A DNA stretch of 64,000 bases from JAOPZW01 sp963806015 (GCA_963806015.1 CAWDWM010000012.1:1-64000); one strand, 5' to 3'; shown: positions 40,374 through 49,518, numbered from the stretch's first letter. A program made the numbers and translations. Notes: generated by a model from the sequence alone, not told the origin.

Positions 40374-40972
40374 TCCAGGCGGAAGGTGGAGGAGTCCCAG
40401 GGGATGCGGTCGACGATGCTCGGCCCGGCCATGTAGTCCCAGTCGGGTCGCGGGGTGCGCCAGTCGCCGTACAGCGCGGTGAGCTCGGCGTCGTGGTCGC
40501 GGACCTTCAGCCAGGTGCGCCCGATGAAGCGGAACTCCTCGAGCGGCTGGCCGGGGATCTCGATGAGATTGGCGACCAGGCGGCCGTCCGGGAGGCCCCC
40601 GTAGGAGCGGTAATGGAAGCGCGCGTCGTCCGTAGCCGTCAGGCAGAAGAAGTCGAACTTGATGCCGTCGCGGCGGAAGGCGTACTCGGTCGCCTCGCCG
40701 GTGGCGCCCGGGTAGCGCAGGCTGAGCTTGAACCCGGCGTCCTCGAGCGTCGCGAAGATGCCCTCGAACACCGCGGCGTCCTCGGCGAGGTAGGCGAAGT
40801 CGACGTCGTCGCAGTCGTGACCGAGCAGATCGCCCTCGCGCGCCCAGCCCAGCAGCAGACCGCCGAAGACCCAGAGGCGCCCGTTCATCGGCGTCTGGGC
40901 CACGACGTCGTGCAGCAGCTGCAGGTTGGCGATCGCGCGGCTCTTGGGGGACCCGGTCATCTCCCCGATCAT
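40367..40972 (-). CDS. LicD-like phosphotransferase / nucleotidyltransferase-fold protein
   Basis: 201 residues; an ATG four codons in (40960) is an alternative start. The core WVFGGLLLGWAREGDLLGHDCDDVDFAYL region (34-62) matches the LicD/fukutin pattern of a glycine-rich helix start followed by an aspartate cluster (Asp53, Asp55, Asp56, Asp58). Known LicD proteins transfer phosphocholine from CDP-choline to surface glycans, and related proteins transfer other phospho-alcohols. The rest (KFDFFCL, LVANLIEIPGQPLEEFRFIGRTWLKV) fits the family. It is the first gene of the four-gene cassette. The true substrate is unknown. Confidence 0.8.
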   Translation of the reverse strand: MIGEMTGSPKSRAIANLQLLHDVVAQTPMNGRLWVFGGLLLGWAREGDLLGHDCDDVDFAYLAEDAAVFEGIFATLEDAGFKLSLRYPGATGEATEYAFRRDGIKFDFFCLTATDDARFHYRSYGGLPDGRLVANLIEIPGQPLEEFRFIGRTWLKVRDHDAELTALYGDWRTPRPDWDYMAGPSIVDRIPWDSSTFRLEC

Positions 40973-41042
40973 CGGCGCGCGCAGGGCCTACTTGAGCGCG
41001 CGTTCGCTCAAGTTCCGTGGCCGCGCGGCGATTCGCGGGCGC

Positions 41043-42430
41043 ATGAGCTCCGCGCGCGTGACGTGCGTCATCACGACCTATCAATACGGCCACTTCATCG
41101 CCCGCTGCCTGGACAGCGTGCTGGCCCAGGATCACCCGCGCGGCCAGGTCGAGATCATCGTCGTCGACGACGGGTCCACCGACGACACGCGCGCCGTCGT
41201 GGCCCGCTACGAGCACGCCGTCCGTTACATCCACCAACCCAACGCGGGGCAGATCGCTGCGACCAATCGCGGGATCGGCGAGGCGACGGGCGACTACATC
41301 ACCCTGGTCGATGCCGACGACACGGTTGCGCCCGACCGCGTGAGCGCGCGCGCCGCGATCCTCGACGCTCGGCCCGAGGTCGGCTTCGTCTACGGCGCGA
41401 TGGACATCATCGACGCCGGCGGCGCACTGGTGGACTCCTCCTACCACCGCTCCTATGACGTCCCCACGCACGCCGGCCGCGTCCTGGGGCCGCTGCTCGA
41501 GCGCAACTTCGTCCCTGGCGGAACGATGATGTTCCGCGCCGCCGACCGCGCGGTGCACCACCCGATCGCCGAGCACGCGTCCGTCCAGGACTGGTGGATC
41601 GCCGCGAACGTCGCGGCCGTAGCGGAGCTCGCGTACCTCGACAGGCCGATGGCCAGCTATCGCCTGCACGGGGCCAACGACAGCCACGGAGCCGGCGACG
41701 AGCGCAACGCCCGACTGCGCGCCAATGACCTCAGGTTCCGCCGCTGGATGCTGGGCCACCTCGACCTCGGGGCGGTCGCGCTCGCCGATGTGCAGCGAGG
41801 ATGGATCGCCTACCAGAGCGAGCTGGTGTACGCGGCCAACGCCCTCGGCCTGCCCTTCGAGGAGCTCGCGCCGGTTTCGCCCGCCGATGCGCACCGCGGA
41901 CGCCTGCACCTCGCTCGCGGGCGGATCGCGCGCGCCCAGGGTGACCATGAGCGTGCCGTCCGTGCCCTCGTCCTCGCCGCGGTCGCCGACCCGCTGTCCG
42001 CTGTGGCGGCCGCCGAGCTCGTCGAGCTGCTGCAGGGCGCTGCGGCGCCGGCCGAGCCGCTGGACGTTCGCCGCTTCGTGACCCTCGCAGTGGCCGACGA
42101 GCTGCTGGCCGATGCGGCCCTGCTGCACGCCTACGCGTCGGTGTTCGATGCGCGCGCCGACGCGACGCTGCTGATCTACGCGCCCCAGGCCGACGGCTCC
42201 ACCGGGGCCCGCCTCGCAGCGCTCATGTCCGAGGCCGGCCTCGACGGACCGGACTCGCCGACATGCTCGCGATCTTCGGGCCGCAGGATCCGGCCGCTCA
42301 CGCCGCGGTCATGCGCACCGTCCACGCGACGCTCTCCGAGCGCGCGGTGCGCGTTCCCGGCGTCGCGCGCTGGGGCGGTCAGGCCGTCGGAGGCCTGCGC
42401 GAGTACGCGCAGGCATGCCTGCGGCCCTAG
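41043..42430 (+). pseudogene. GT2 glycosyltransferase, frameshifted near the C-terminus
   Basis: From the ATG at 41043 a GT2 domain is clear: VTCVITTYQYGHFIARCLDSVL, IIVVDDGSTDDT, NAGQIAATNRGIGEA and VDADDTVAPDR, with the acceptor part DWWIAANVAAVAELAYL. A TPR-like helical region follows (about 270-370). At about 42250-42258 the frame is lost. The coherent end (ADMLAIFGPQDPAAHAAVM to CLRP, stop at 42428-42430) lies in the other frame, as if one base were missing. Unshifted length would be about 462 residues. It is paralogous to the convergent gene at 42427, whose intact C-terminus confirms the expected frame. Unshifted reading runs on to 42707 into nonsense. Confidence 0.8.
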
Positions 42431-43764
42431 GCGGCCGCGGCCAGCGACGGCGCGCCGAGCACTGCGCCGGCGCACGCCTCGAGCAGCCGCCGGGCCGGCG
42501 TGGTGGGCGGGGCGGGCTGGGCGACGATGTCCGGCGAGGCCTCGCCGTCGAGACCGAGGCGCTCGACCAGCGCCGCCAGCTCGGCGAGCTCCGCGGCGCT
42601 GTCGTAGGTCACCACGAGCGTGGCGTCGTCGTGGGCAGTCGTCCGCGCCGCGTAGGCGGCGAGCAGGTCGGGGTCGCGCACGAGGACCGCGGCGGCGACG
42701 AGGGTGACGTGCGCGCGCAGGGCCAGCGGGTCCGCCGCCCCCGGCGCGAGGCAGCCGGCGGCCTGGTGCAGCGCCAACTGGAGGTCGTAGCGCGCGGCGC
42801 CGTTGAAGGGGTCCTCGCCCAGGGCGCGCATGAGCAGGCGCGTCGCGCGGTCGGGATCGCCCGCGCGCAGCGCGGCCACTCCCTGCTCGGCGGCGAGCAC
42901 CCCCCGCGCGCGCTCCTCCTCGGTCACGGACAGGACGTCGCTCGGCGGGTCGCCGGCGCCGAGGGCGGCCCGCACGAGGCCGTGCTCCCAGCTGCCGAAG
43001 GCGTTGCGCAGATCGGTGGCCGACACGGTCGGGTCGTCGAGCAGGTGGCGCAGCATCCAGCGCCGCCACGGGATCTCGCGGCGCAGGATCGCGTCGATCT
43101 CCGCCGGGCCCGAGCCGAGGCCCATGTTGGCCCCGTGGAAGCGATAGCGGTTGAAGCAACCGGGCAGGTGGTCAACCTCGGCCACCGCGGCGATCGTCGC
43201 CGCGATCCACCAGTCGGGGTAGGCGGCATCGTCGGGGATCGGATGGACGGCGGGCAGCAGCGAGGCGCGGAAGGTGCTGGCGCCACCCGAGACGAAGTTG
43301 CCGGCCAGGAGCCGGCCGAGGACGTGGCCGCGCGTGGGGTTGATCCGCTGCTCGGCGAAGAAGGAGGCGGCGGTGACGGCGCCGTCGGCGTCGATGAGCG
43401 TCATGTCGCCGTGGACGAGGCCGACGCGCGGGTGGGCCTCCAGGTGCTCGACCTGGCGGCGCAGGCGATCGGCGGGCCACTCGTCGTCGGCGTCGAGCAA
43501 GGCGACGTAGTCGCCGCTGACCTCGGCCAGGCCGCGGTCGACGGCGCGCACGAGGCCCTGGTTGGCCTGGCGGATGACGCGAATGCGCTCGCCGTAGGCG
43601 GCGAGGACCTGCGGCGTCTCGTCGGTGGAGCCGTCGTCGACGACGATGACCTCCAGCGCCTCGGCGGGCCAATCCTGGGCGAGGGCGCTGTCGATGGCGC
43701 GACCGAGGAAGCGGGCGAGGTTGTAGGCCGTGACGACGACCGAGACGCGCGGGACCATGGTCAT
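42427..43764 (-). CDS. GT2 glycosyltransferase with helical C-terminal region
   Basis: 445 residues from the ATG at 43764, which overlaps the stop of the giant transferase gene by 4 bases. GT2 motifs: VSVVVTAYNLARFLGRAIDSAL, VIVVDDGSTDETPQVL, NQGLVRAVDRGLAE and LLDADDEWPADRL. The acceptor region is DWWIAATIAAVAEVDHL with RYRFHGAN. From about 270 a helical, TPR-like part follows (RATRLLMRALGEDPFNGAARYDLQ). It is closely related to the gene at 41043, and the two stops interlock as CTAG. It should add a sugar to a lipid-linked intermediate or protein. Confidence 0.9.
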   Translation of the reverse strand: MTMVPRVSVVVTAYNLARFLGRAIDSALAQDWPAEALEVIVVDDGSTDETPQVLAAYGERIRVIRQANQGLVRAVDRGLAEVSGDYVALLDADDEWPADRLRRQVEHLEAHPRVGLVHGDMTLIDADGAVTAASFFAEQRINPTRGHVLGRLLAGNFVSGGASTFRASLLPAVHPIPDDAAYPDWWIAATIAAVAEVDHLPGCFNRYRFHGANMGLGSGPAEIDAILRREIPWRRWMLRHLLDDPTVSATDLRNAFGSWEHGLVRAALGAGDPPSDVLSVTEEERARGVLAAEQGVAALRAGDPDRATRLLMRALGEDPFNGAARYDLQLALHQAAGCLAPGAADPLALRAHVTLVAAAVLVRDPDLLAAYAARTTAHDDATLVVTYDSAAELAELAALVERLGLDGEASPDIVAQPAPPTTPARRLLEACAGAVLGAPSLAAAA

Positions 43765-46700
43765 GCCGGCTGCGGAGTGGATCGGGCCGCCAGCCAGAGC
43801 TCGAGATCGGCCGGTGCGACGACGCCGGCGCCGGCGAGCCGGACGTGGCCCGCGCAGGCGCCGTGCAGCGGCACGTAGAGGTCGGCGGCGGCGTGCAGCG
43901 CCGCGTCGCGACCGGGGACCGCGTGCTCGCGCAGGATCGTGATGTCGGCGCACGCGTCGAGATCGATGCCCGCGGCCGCGGCCATGACGCGCGCCTCGAG
44001 CTCGGCGGGCGTGCCGTCCGTGGCGGGATCGGCCAGGAGGTAGAGGCAGGCGCCGGTCGGCGCCTGGGTCCAGGCGCGCAGCAGCGCGGGCAGCTCGTCC
44101 GCGGCCCGCCACGCCGGGGTGGCGAGGACCGACGGTGCGCCGTCGAGCACGCGGTCGCTCGCGGCGGTGCGCGGGGCGCGCGCCGCCAGTGCGCGGGTCA
44201 GATCGTCGTAGAGGCCGGCGATGCGCTCCCAGCCGAAGTGCAGGGCGGCCGAGCGGCCGATGGCGCCGCGGGCGGCACGGTCGGCGCCGGCGTCGGCGGC
44301 CGCGCGAAGGAGCTCGGCCAGGTGCGCCGGATCGGGCTCGAGCATCCACGGCTCGCCGATCGTCTCGAAGTGGTCGACGCGCCCTCCGGGCATGGCCCGG
44401 CGCTGCGCGCGGATGCGCCAGCCGGCCTGCGGCGGGCAGAACTCGTCGGTCGGGCCGCCGGCGGTGTGGATGACGGGCAGGCCGCTGGCCATCGCCTCGA
44501 GCACCGGCATGGCAAAGCCCTCGCCGCGGTAGGGATGCACGAGCACGTCGCACGCGCGGTAGAGCGCGGCCATCTCCGCGTCGGCGAGGTCGGCGTCGAG
44601 GTGCACGATCGAGCCCGCCTGCGCGGCGGCGTGGATGGCGCTGCGGTCAGCGCCGCGGTAGACGCCGTCGGAGCCGAAGTCCTTGATCACCAGCTGCACG
44701 TCGTGGCGGCCGGCGAAGGCCTCCTGCCAGGCGGCGAGCAGGATGTCGACGCCCTTGCGGGCGATGGCGCCGCCGACGAAGAGGAAGCGCACGGCGGGGG
44801 CGCCGTCCAGCGGATAGGCCTCGCCGTCCGGAGCGAAGCGCTCGAGGTCGACGCCGTTGGGCACGACGTGGACGCGGTCCTCCTGCAGGCCGGCGTCGAG
44901 GTACATGCGGCGCACGAGCTGGCTGGGCACCCAGAGCTCGTCGACGTCGCGCTGCAGCGGCTCGAGCCAGTCGGCGGGGATCGCGCCGAACTCCCAGGGC
45001 TGGATGACGGCCAGGCGGCCCGAGCGCGGCGGGCGCAGGTCCGGCGGCCACTGGTGGCGAACCTCGACGTCGGCCGCGTGGGGCAGCGGGCGGTCGATCG
45101 GCGCGCCGGTCCGGTCCAGGCGCTGGACCCCGTCCAGGCGGGCAGTGACCTCGTTGTTGATGTGCGACAGGCTCGTGTGCAGGCCATGGTCGCCCTGCCA
45201 GGTGACGGCGGGCGCGGCGGTGTCGAAGGCGCTGCGCGACGGGCGCTCGCCGGCGTAGTAGGCCTCGAGCTCGTCGACGTAGGCGGCGAACGGGCGCGGC
45301 GCCGCGATCCCGGCCTGCAGGCGCTCCAGCAGGCCCGGCTCGGCGGCCAGCCGATCGAGCTGGCGCGCGAGGTCGCCCGCGTCGAGCGCGTCGAAGAACA
45401 GGCCGTCGACCTCGTCGACGATGGCCTCGCCGAGGCCGCCGAGGCGGGGGACGACGAGGGGGACGCGGCCGGCCAGGCACTCGGCGGCCATCAGCGGGGC
45501 GCAGTCCCACCACATGGAGGGCATGACGGCGACGTCGACGCCGGCCAGCAGCTCGGGCAGGGCCGCGGGGCTGAAGGCGCCGCACAGCTCGACCACGCCG
45601 CGCCGGTCGGCGGCGCGCAGGCGCGCGGCGAAGCGCTCGTCGACCTCGCCGTGCACGAGCACGCGCAGGTCCTGCTCGGAGCGCTGCGCGGCCTCGACCA
45701 GCAGCTGCGGGCCCTTGTGCGGGTAGGCGGAGCCGAAGAAGGCGACGGTCAGGCGCTCGCCCGTGCGGCCGGGCAGCCGGTCGCGCCCGAGCTGCTCCCA
45801 CGTCTCGTCCGCGGCCGGCACGGCCTGGCGGACGACGTCGATCATCTCGCGCGGGTAGTCCTGCCCGGCGAGGGTGGCGCGCATGGCGTCGGACACCGCG
45901 AGGCAGACCGACACGCCGCGCGTGAAGCGGTCGCGGATGCCGGCCAGGCGCTCCTGGTGGCCCGGGCGGTCGTGGGGCGTGCCGACGCACGAGGCGCAGT
46001 TCGCGCCGCGCTCGCCGGGGCCGGCGCAGATCGCGCCCTCGCCCGTGAGCAGGTAGGCGCGCGGGCAGATCAGCCAGTAGTTGTGGGTCGAGAAATAGCT
46101 CGGCAGGCCGCGGGCAGCGGCTTCGTCGATCAGCGCCGCGCCGAGGTTGTGCAGGTTGTGGAAGTGCACGACGTCGGGCGCCACGCGATCCAGCAGCGCC
46201 GCGAAGGCCTGGGTGATCGGCGGGTCGTCGAGCTCGCGCAGCGGGTTGCCGAGGTCCCAGAGCCCGTGCTGGCGGTTGTGGATGCCGACGAGCCGGACGC
46301 CGTCCTCCATCCATTCGCGCACGACGTAGGGCTGGCCGGACGGATCGGGCCGGGTGGCGGCGTGGAAGACGGTGACGTCCCAGCCGCGGCGCGCCAGCTC
46401 CTTGGCCGCCACGCGCGGCACGGTGGTGCCCCCGCCCGAGTCGTTGAAGCCGAAGGAGGTGAGGACGATCTTGCGCCCGTTGGGCGTCGCGCGCGGCGGC
46501 GCCGGCACGCGGGCGGCGCGGGCGCGCAGCTCGCGGGCCAGGCCGGGGAGCGCCAGGGCGCGGTGGTCGAACGCGTCGGCCAGGACCTCGAGCGCGCGGC
46601 GCTCGGCCGCCTGCGGGTGCATGACGCCCCAGTCGAGCTCGGGCACCAGCTCGCGCAGCGGAGCCGCGTCGATAAGCGTGCGCAGGGCGCGCTCGACCTC

Positions 46701-47369
46701 CTGCACCTCGAGGTCGCGGGCGGACTCGTCGGAGAAGTTCTCGCCGTGGCGGCGGAAGCCGATCAGCGGGGCGCCCGGCACGTCGCGGAAGCGGAAGGCG
46801 CGCACGGCGCGCAGCCAGAAGTCGAAGTCCTGGGCGAGGCGGAAGGCCGGGTCGTAGCCGCCGACGGCCTCATAGACGCGGCGGTGGACCATGCGCGAGG
46901 GGTCGACCAGCGTGTTGTGCTCGCGCACCAGGTGGCGCAGGAGCTCGTGCGGCGAGCGATCGCGGCTGGGCCAGGTGCCGCGCTCGACGCCCGCGCCGTC
47001 GATGATCGTGGCGGCGCCATGGACCACGCCCGTGTCGGGATGGCGGTCGAAGACGGCGACCTGACGGGCGATGCGATCGGGCTCGCAGCGGTCGTCGTCG
47101 CCCAGCATGGCGATGAGCTCGCCGCGCGCCTCGCGCACGATGGTGTTGTAGGCCTCGGCGATCCCGCGGTTGGCTTCGTGACGGACGATCCGCAGGCGCG
47201 GGTCGTCGAAGCGCGCGAGGACCTCCGCCACGGCCGGGTTGCGCCCGCCGTCGAGCACCACGAGAACCTCGAGGTCGCGGTAGGTCTGCTGCAGGCAGGA
47301 GGCAACGGCCTCCTCCAGATAGGTGTCGCGCTCGTAGGTGGCGACGCCAAGGGTGACGCGAGGGTTCAT
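43761..47369 (-). CDS. Giant GT2-GT4-GT4 multidomain glycosyltransferase
   Basis: 1202 residues with no break in frame. Residues 1-230 are a GT2 domain (VTLGVATYERDTYLEEAVASCL, LEVLVVLDGG, Asp91-Asp93 in LGDDDR). Residues about 295-690 are a first GT-B domain (GGGTTVPRVAAKELARRGWDV, VAFFGSAYPHKGPQLLVEA, MPSMWWDCAPLMAAECLAGRVPLVV). Residues about 730-1090 are a second GT-B domain (HVVPNGVDLERFAP, FLFVGGAIARKGVDILLAAW, HPYRGEGFAMPVLEAMASGLPVI). A tail of 110 residues resembles a truncated donor-binding region. Three linked catalytic modules suggest successive addition of sugars to one acceptor. It overlaps the next gene by 4 bases. No membrane helix is apparent. Confidence 0.92.
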   Translation of the reverse strand: MNPRVTLGVATYERDTYLEEAVASCLQQTYRDLEVLVVLDGGRNPAVAEVLARFDDPRLRIVRHEANRGIAEAYNTIVREARGELIAMLGDDDRCEPDRIARQVAVFDRHPDTGVVHGAATIIDGAGVERGTWPSRDRSPHELLRHLVREHNTLVDPSRMVHRRVYEAVGGYDPAFRLAQDFDFWLRAVRAFRFRDVPGAPLIGFRRHGENFSDESARDLEVQEVERALRTLIDAAPLRELVPELDWGVMHPQAAERRALEVLADAFDHRALALPGLARELRARAARVPAPPRATPNGRKIVLTSFGFNDSGGGTTVPRVAAKELARRGWDVTVFHAATRPDPSGQPYVVREWMEDGVRLVGIHNRQHGLWDLGNPLRELDDPPITQAFAALLDRVAPDVVHFHNLHNLGAALIDEAAARGLPSYFSTHNYWLICPRAYLLTGEGAICAGPGERGANCASCVGTPHDRPGHQERLAGIRDRFTRGVSVCLAVSDAMRATLAGQDYPREMIDVVRQAVPAADETWEQLGRDRLPGRTGERLTVAFFGSAYPHKGPQLLVEAAQRSEQDLRVLVHGEVDERFAARLRAADRRGVVELCGAFSPAALPELLAGVDVAVMPSMWWDCAPLMAAECLAGRVPLVVPRLGGLGEAIVDEVDGLFFDALDAGDLARQLDRLAAEPGLLERLQAGIAAPRPFAAYVDELEAYYAGERPSRSAFDTAAPAVTWQGDHGLHTSLSHINNEVTARLDGVQRLDRTGAPIDRPLPHAADVEVRHQWPPDLRPPRSGRLAVIQPWEFGAIPADWLEPLQRDVDELWVPSQLVRRMYLDAGLQEDRVHVVPNGVDLERFAPDGEAYPLDGAPAVRFLFVGGAIARKGVDILLAAWQEAFAGRHDVQLVIKDFGSDGVYRGADRSAIHAAAQAGSIVHLDADLADAEMAALYRACDVLVHPYRGEGFAMPVLEAMASGLPVIHTAGGPTDEFCPPQAGWRIRAQRRAMPGGRVDHFETIGEPWMLEPDPAHLAELLRAAADAGADRAARGAIGRSAALHFGWERIAGLYDDLTRALAARAPRTAASDRVLDGAPSVLATPAWRAADELPALLRAWTQAPTGACLYLLADPATDGTPAELEARVMAAAAGIDLDACADITILREHAVPGRDAALHAAADLYVPLHGACAGHVRLAGAGVVAPADLELWLAARSTPQPA

Positions 47370-47423
47370 GGAGCTCGCAATGCGGGGGGACTCGGATCTC
47401 CCTTCTCATCGGCGCATCGGGCG

Positions 47424-47439
47424 GGCGCCTTGAGGCGCC
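47424..47439 (-). terminator. Hairpin after the DUF354 gene
   Basis: GGCGCC-TTGA-GGCGCC lies 5 bases past the end of the minus-strand DUF354 gene. There is no T run, so termination is only possible. It separates that operon from the giant transferase gene, which starts 55 bases further on. Confidence 0.35.
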
Positions 47440-47443
47440 GCGG

Positions 47444-48433
47444 TCAGGCGGCGGGCGAGCAGAGCAGGTCGACGAGCAGTGCGGGATCGCGCCGCACGCG
47501 CTCCGCGGCGGCTCCCGGCGCGCGCTTGGCCAGCTCCAGCTCGTCCGCGCGCTCCAGGCGCCGCAGGCGACCCTCCGCGATGAGGCGCTCGTCGACCGCG
47601 CCGGGGCGGCCCTCGAAGGTCGTCCACACCGGCGTGCCGAGCGCCACCGCCTCGCGGTTCATGGTGCCGCCCGCGCTGATCACGAGGTCGGCGAGGGCGA
47701 CCAGCGACTGGGCGTCGATCGCCCGCTCGGGCACGATGAAGCCGTCGAGCTGCGCCCGCTGCGCGGCCACGCGCGGCAGCACCACGGTCTGCGTGCCGCG
47801 CAGCTGCTGCAGGACGGTGGCGAACACGTCGTTCTCGAAGCGGTGGTACAGCGAGACCGACGGCGGCGTGCGCACCACGGCGATGGGCTGGGCGGGATCG
47901 AGGCCGAGCTCGGTCAGCACCGCCGGATCGGGCTCGAAGTCGGCGAGGTAGTACTCCTCCTTGAGCCCGGGGTAGCGGCGCAGCTTGCGCCGCGCGCCGT
48001 AGCGGTACAGGCGCTCGGGCGGGATCGCCTCGGGCACCACGACGGCCTGGGCCAGGCGGCAGTTGACGTTGTGCTGCACGGTCGCCCACTCGTAGTCGAA
48101 CATCGTCGAGCAGGGGATGCGCAGCAGCCGCGCGGCGACGCTGACGTCGTTGGATCCGTGCCCGAGCGCGAGGTCGAAGCCGCCCTGGCGCCGCGCCCAG
48201 AGCGTCAGCGCCAGTGAGCGATCGATCAGGCCGAGCGCCTTGGCCGCCAGCCGGCTGCCGCGGTGGCGGCCGATGACCTCGTGCTCGATCCCGAAGCGCT
48301 CGCACAGCGCGACGGTCTGCGCGAAGTCGCGCGCGGTGACGCGCACCTCGTCCCCCCGTGCCCGCAGCACCTCGATGACCGGGCGCATGACGAGGACGTG
48401 CGGGCTGTTGGTGAGGTCAATCCAGACGCGCAT
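47444..48433 (-). CDS. DUF354 family protein (GT-B/2-epimerase-like fold)
   Basis: 329 residues from the ATG at 48433. The start MRVWIDLTNSPHV and FRPVIEVLRARGDEV-like layout are those of DUF354, a family of GT-B-fold proteins in archaeal and bacterial glycan loci. Further features are LALGHGSNDVSVAARLLRIP, FDYEWATVQ, VVRTPPSVSLYHRFEN and the late donor-site-like ADLVISAGGTMNREAVALGTPVW. It is related in fold to MurG and UDP-GlcNAc 2-epimerase, but I would not assign either reaction. It overlaps the aminotransferase gene upstream by 17 bases. Confidence 0.85.
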   Translation of the reverse strand: MRVWIDLTNSPHVLVMRPVIEVLRARGDEVRVTARDFAQTVALCERFGIEHEVIGRHRGSRLAAKALGLIDRSLALTLWARRQGGFDLALGHGSNDVSVAARLLRIPCSTMFDYEWATVQHNVNCRLAQAVVVPEAIPPERLYRYGARRKLRRYPGLKEEYYLADFEPDPAVLTELGLDPAQPIAVVRTPPSVSLYHRFENDVFATVLQQLRGTQTVVLPRVAAQRAQLDGFIVPERAIDAQSLVALADLVISAGGTMNREAVALGTPVWTTFEGRPGAVDERLIAEGRLRRLERADELELAKRAPGAAAERVRRDPALLVDLLCSPAA

Positions 48434-49505
48434 CGCGCACGGCGCCGACGACCTCGTCGACCTGATCGCGCGTGAGCGCCGCGGAGATCGGGAGCGCGAG
48501 ATGCGTGCGGGCGAGCTCGTCGGTGAACGGCAGCTCGTCGCCGGCGCCCCATACGGCCATCGCGGGCTGGCGGTGCACGGGCGTGCGGTAGTAGCCGCTG
48601 GAGTCGACGTCGCGGGCGGCGAGCGCCGCCTTGAGCTCGTCGGGGCGCTCGTGGCGGATGACGTAGAGGTGCCACGCGGGGCGCGCGCCCTCCGTTGCCC
48701 GCGGCAGCGTCGCCAGCTCGCCGAGGCCGGCCTGGGCGTACCACTCGCCGACGTCGTGGCGATGGGCGGCCCAGCGATCCAGCTCGGGCAGCTCGACGCG
48801 CAGGACCGCGGCCTGCATCTCGTCGAGGCGGCTGTTGTAGCCGACCTGCGTGTAGGTGACCTTGTCCTGCGAGCCGTGGAAGCGCAGCGTGCGCACGGCA
48901 TCGGCCAGGGCGGCGTCGTTGGTGGCGATCGCGCCGCCGTCGCCGAAGGCGCCGAGGTTCTTGGACGGGTAGAAGGAGAAGGTGGCGATCGTTCCCAGGG
49001 CGCCCGGGCGCCCGGCCGGACCGGTGGAGCCCGCGGCTTGCGCGGCGTCCTCGAGCACGGGGACGCCGAGCGCCTCGATCTCCGCGATCGGCGCCACGTT
49101 GCCGAAGAGGTGCACGGCGATGACGGCCTTGGTGCGCGGGGTGAGCGCCGCCTTGACCGTTTCGGGCGTGACGCACATGGTGTCGGGGTCGACGTCGCAG
49201 AAAACCGGGGTGGCGCCGGTCGGCGGGATCGCCTCGGCCGACGCGTAGAAGGTGAACGACGGGACGACGACCTCGTCGCCCGGCCCGACGCCCAGCGCGC
49301 GCAGGGCGACGGTGATCGCCTCGGTGCCGTTGGCGACCCCGACCGCGTGCGCGGCACCCAGATAGGACGCGAACTCCTGCTCGAAGGCGGCGACCTCCGG
49401 GCCGAGGATGAACTGCCCGCGCTCGAGGACGTCCTCGATCGCCGCCTGGATGCGCCGGCGCAGCGGGGTGAGCGGGGTCTTGGGGTCGAAAAGCGAGACG
49501 GCCAC
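48417..49505 (-). CDS. DegT/DnrJ/EryC1 sugar aminotransferase
   Basis: 362 residues from a GTG at 49505 with a TAGGCT box 7 bases upstream. PLP-fold motifs: GVANGTEAITVALRAL, PSFTFYASAEAI, VHLFGNVAPI, LEDAAQAAGS, FSFYPSKNLGAFGDGG with the Schiff-base Lys182, and NSRLDEMQAAVL. It transfers an amino group to a keto-sugar nucleotide. Possible substrates are the 4-keto-6-deoxy product of the CapD/WbpM-like enzyme (35880) or a 3-keto sugar from the Gfo/Idh enzyme (10555). It heads a two-gene unit with DUF354. Confidence 0.93.
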   Translation of the reverse strand: MAVSLFDPKTPLTPLRRRIQAAIEDVLERGQFILGPEVAAFEQEFASYLGAAHAVGVANGTEAITVALRALGVGPGDEVVVPSFTFYASAEAIPPTGATPVFCDVDPDTMCVTPETVKAALTPRTKAVIAVHLFGNVAPIAEIEALGVPVLEDAAQAAGSTGPAGRPGALGTIATFSFYPSKNLGAFGDGGAIATNDAALADAVRTLRFHGSQDKVTYTQVGYNSRLDEMQAAVLRVELPELDRWAAHRHDVGEWYAQAGLGELATLPRATEGARPAWHLYVIRHERPDELKAALAARDVDSSGYYRTPVHRQPAMAVWGAGDELPFTDELARTHLALPISAALTRDQVDEVVGAVRDARLD

Positions 49506-49512
49506 GGCGGGC

Positions 49513-49518
49513 AGCCTA
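49513..49518 (-). promoter_or_regulatory. -10 box (TAGGCT) of aminotransferase gene
   Basis: TAGGCT on the minus strand ends 7 bases before the GTG at 49505, consistent with leaderless transcription. It is divergent from the box at 49574. Confidence 0.5.

Noticed and set aside
43845..47951. Very long plus-strand open frame (1368 codons) opposite the giant glycosyltransferase
   Set aside because: Composition is Arg/Ala/Val/Asp-rich without any motif, as expected for the antisense shadow of a high-GC gene. The minus strand gives clear GT domains.
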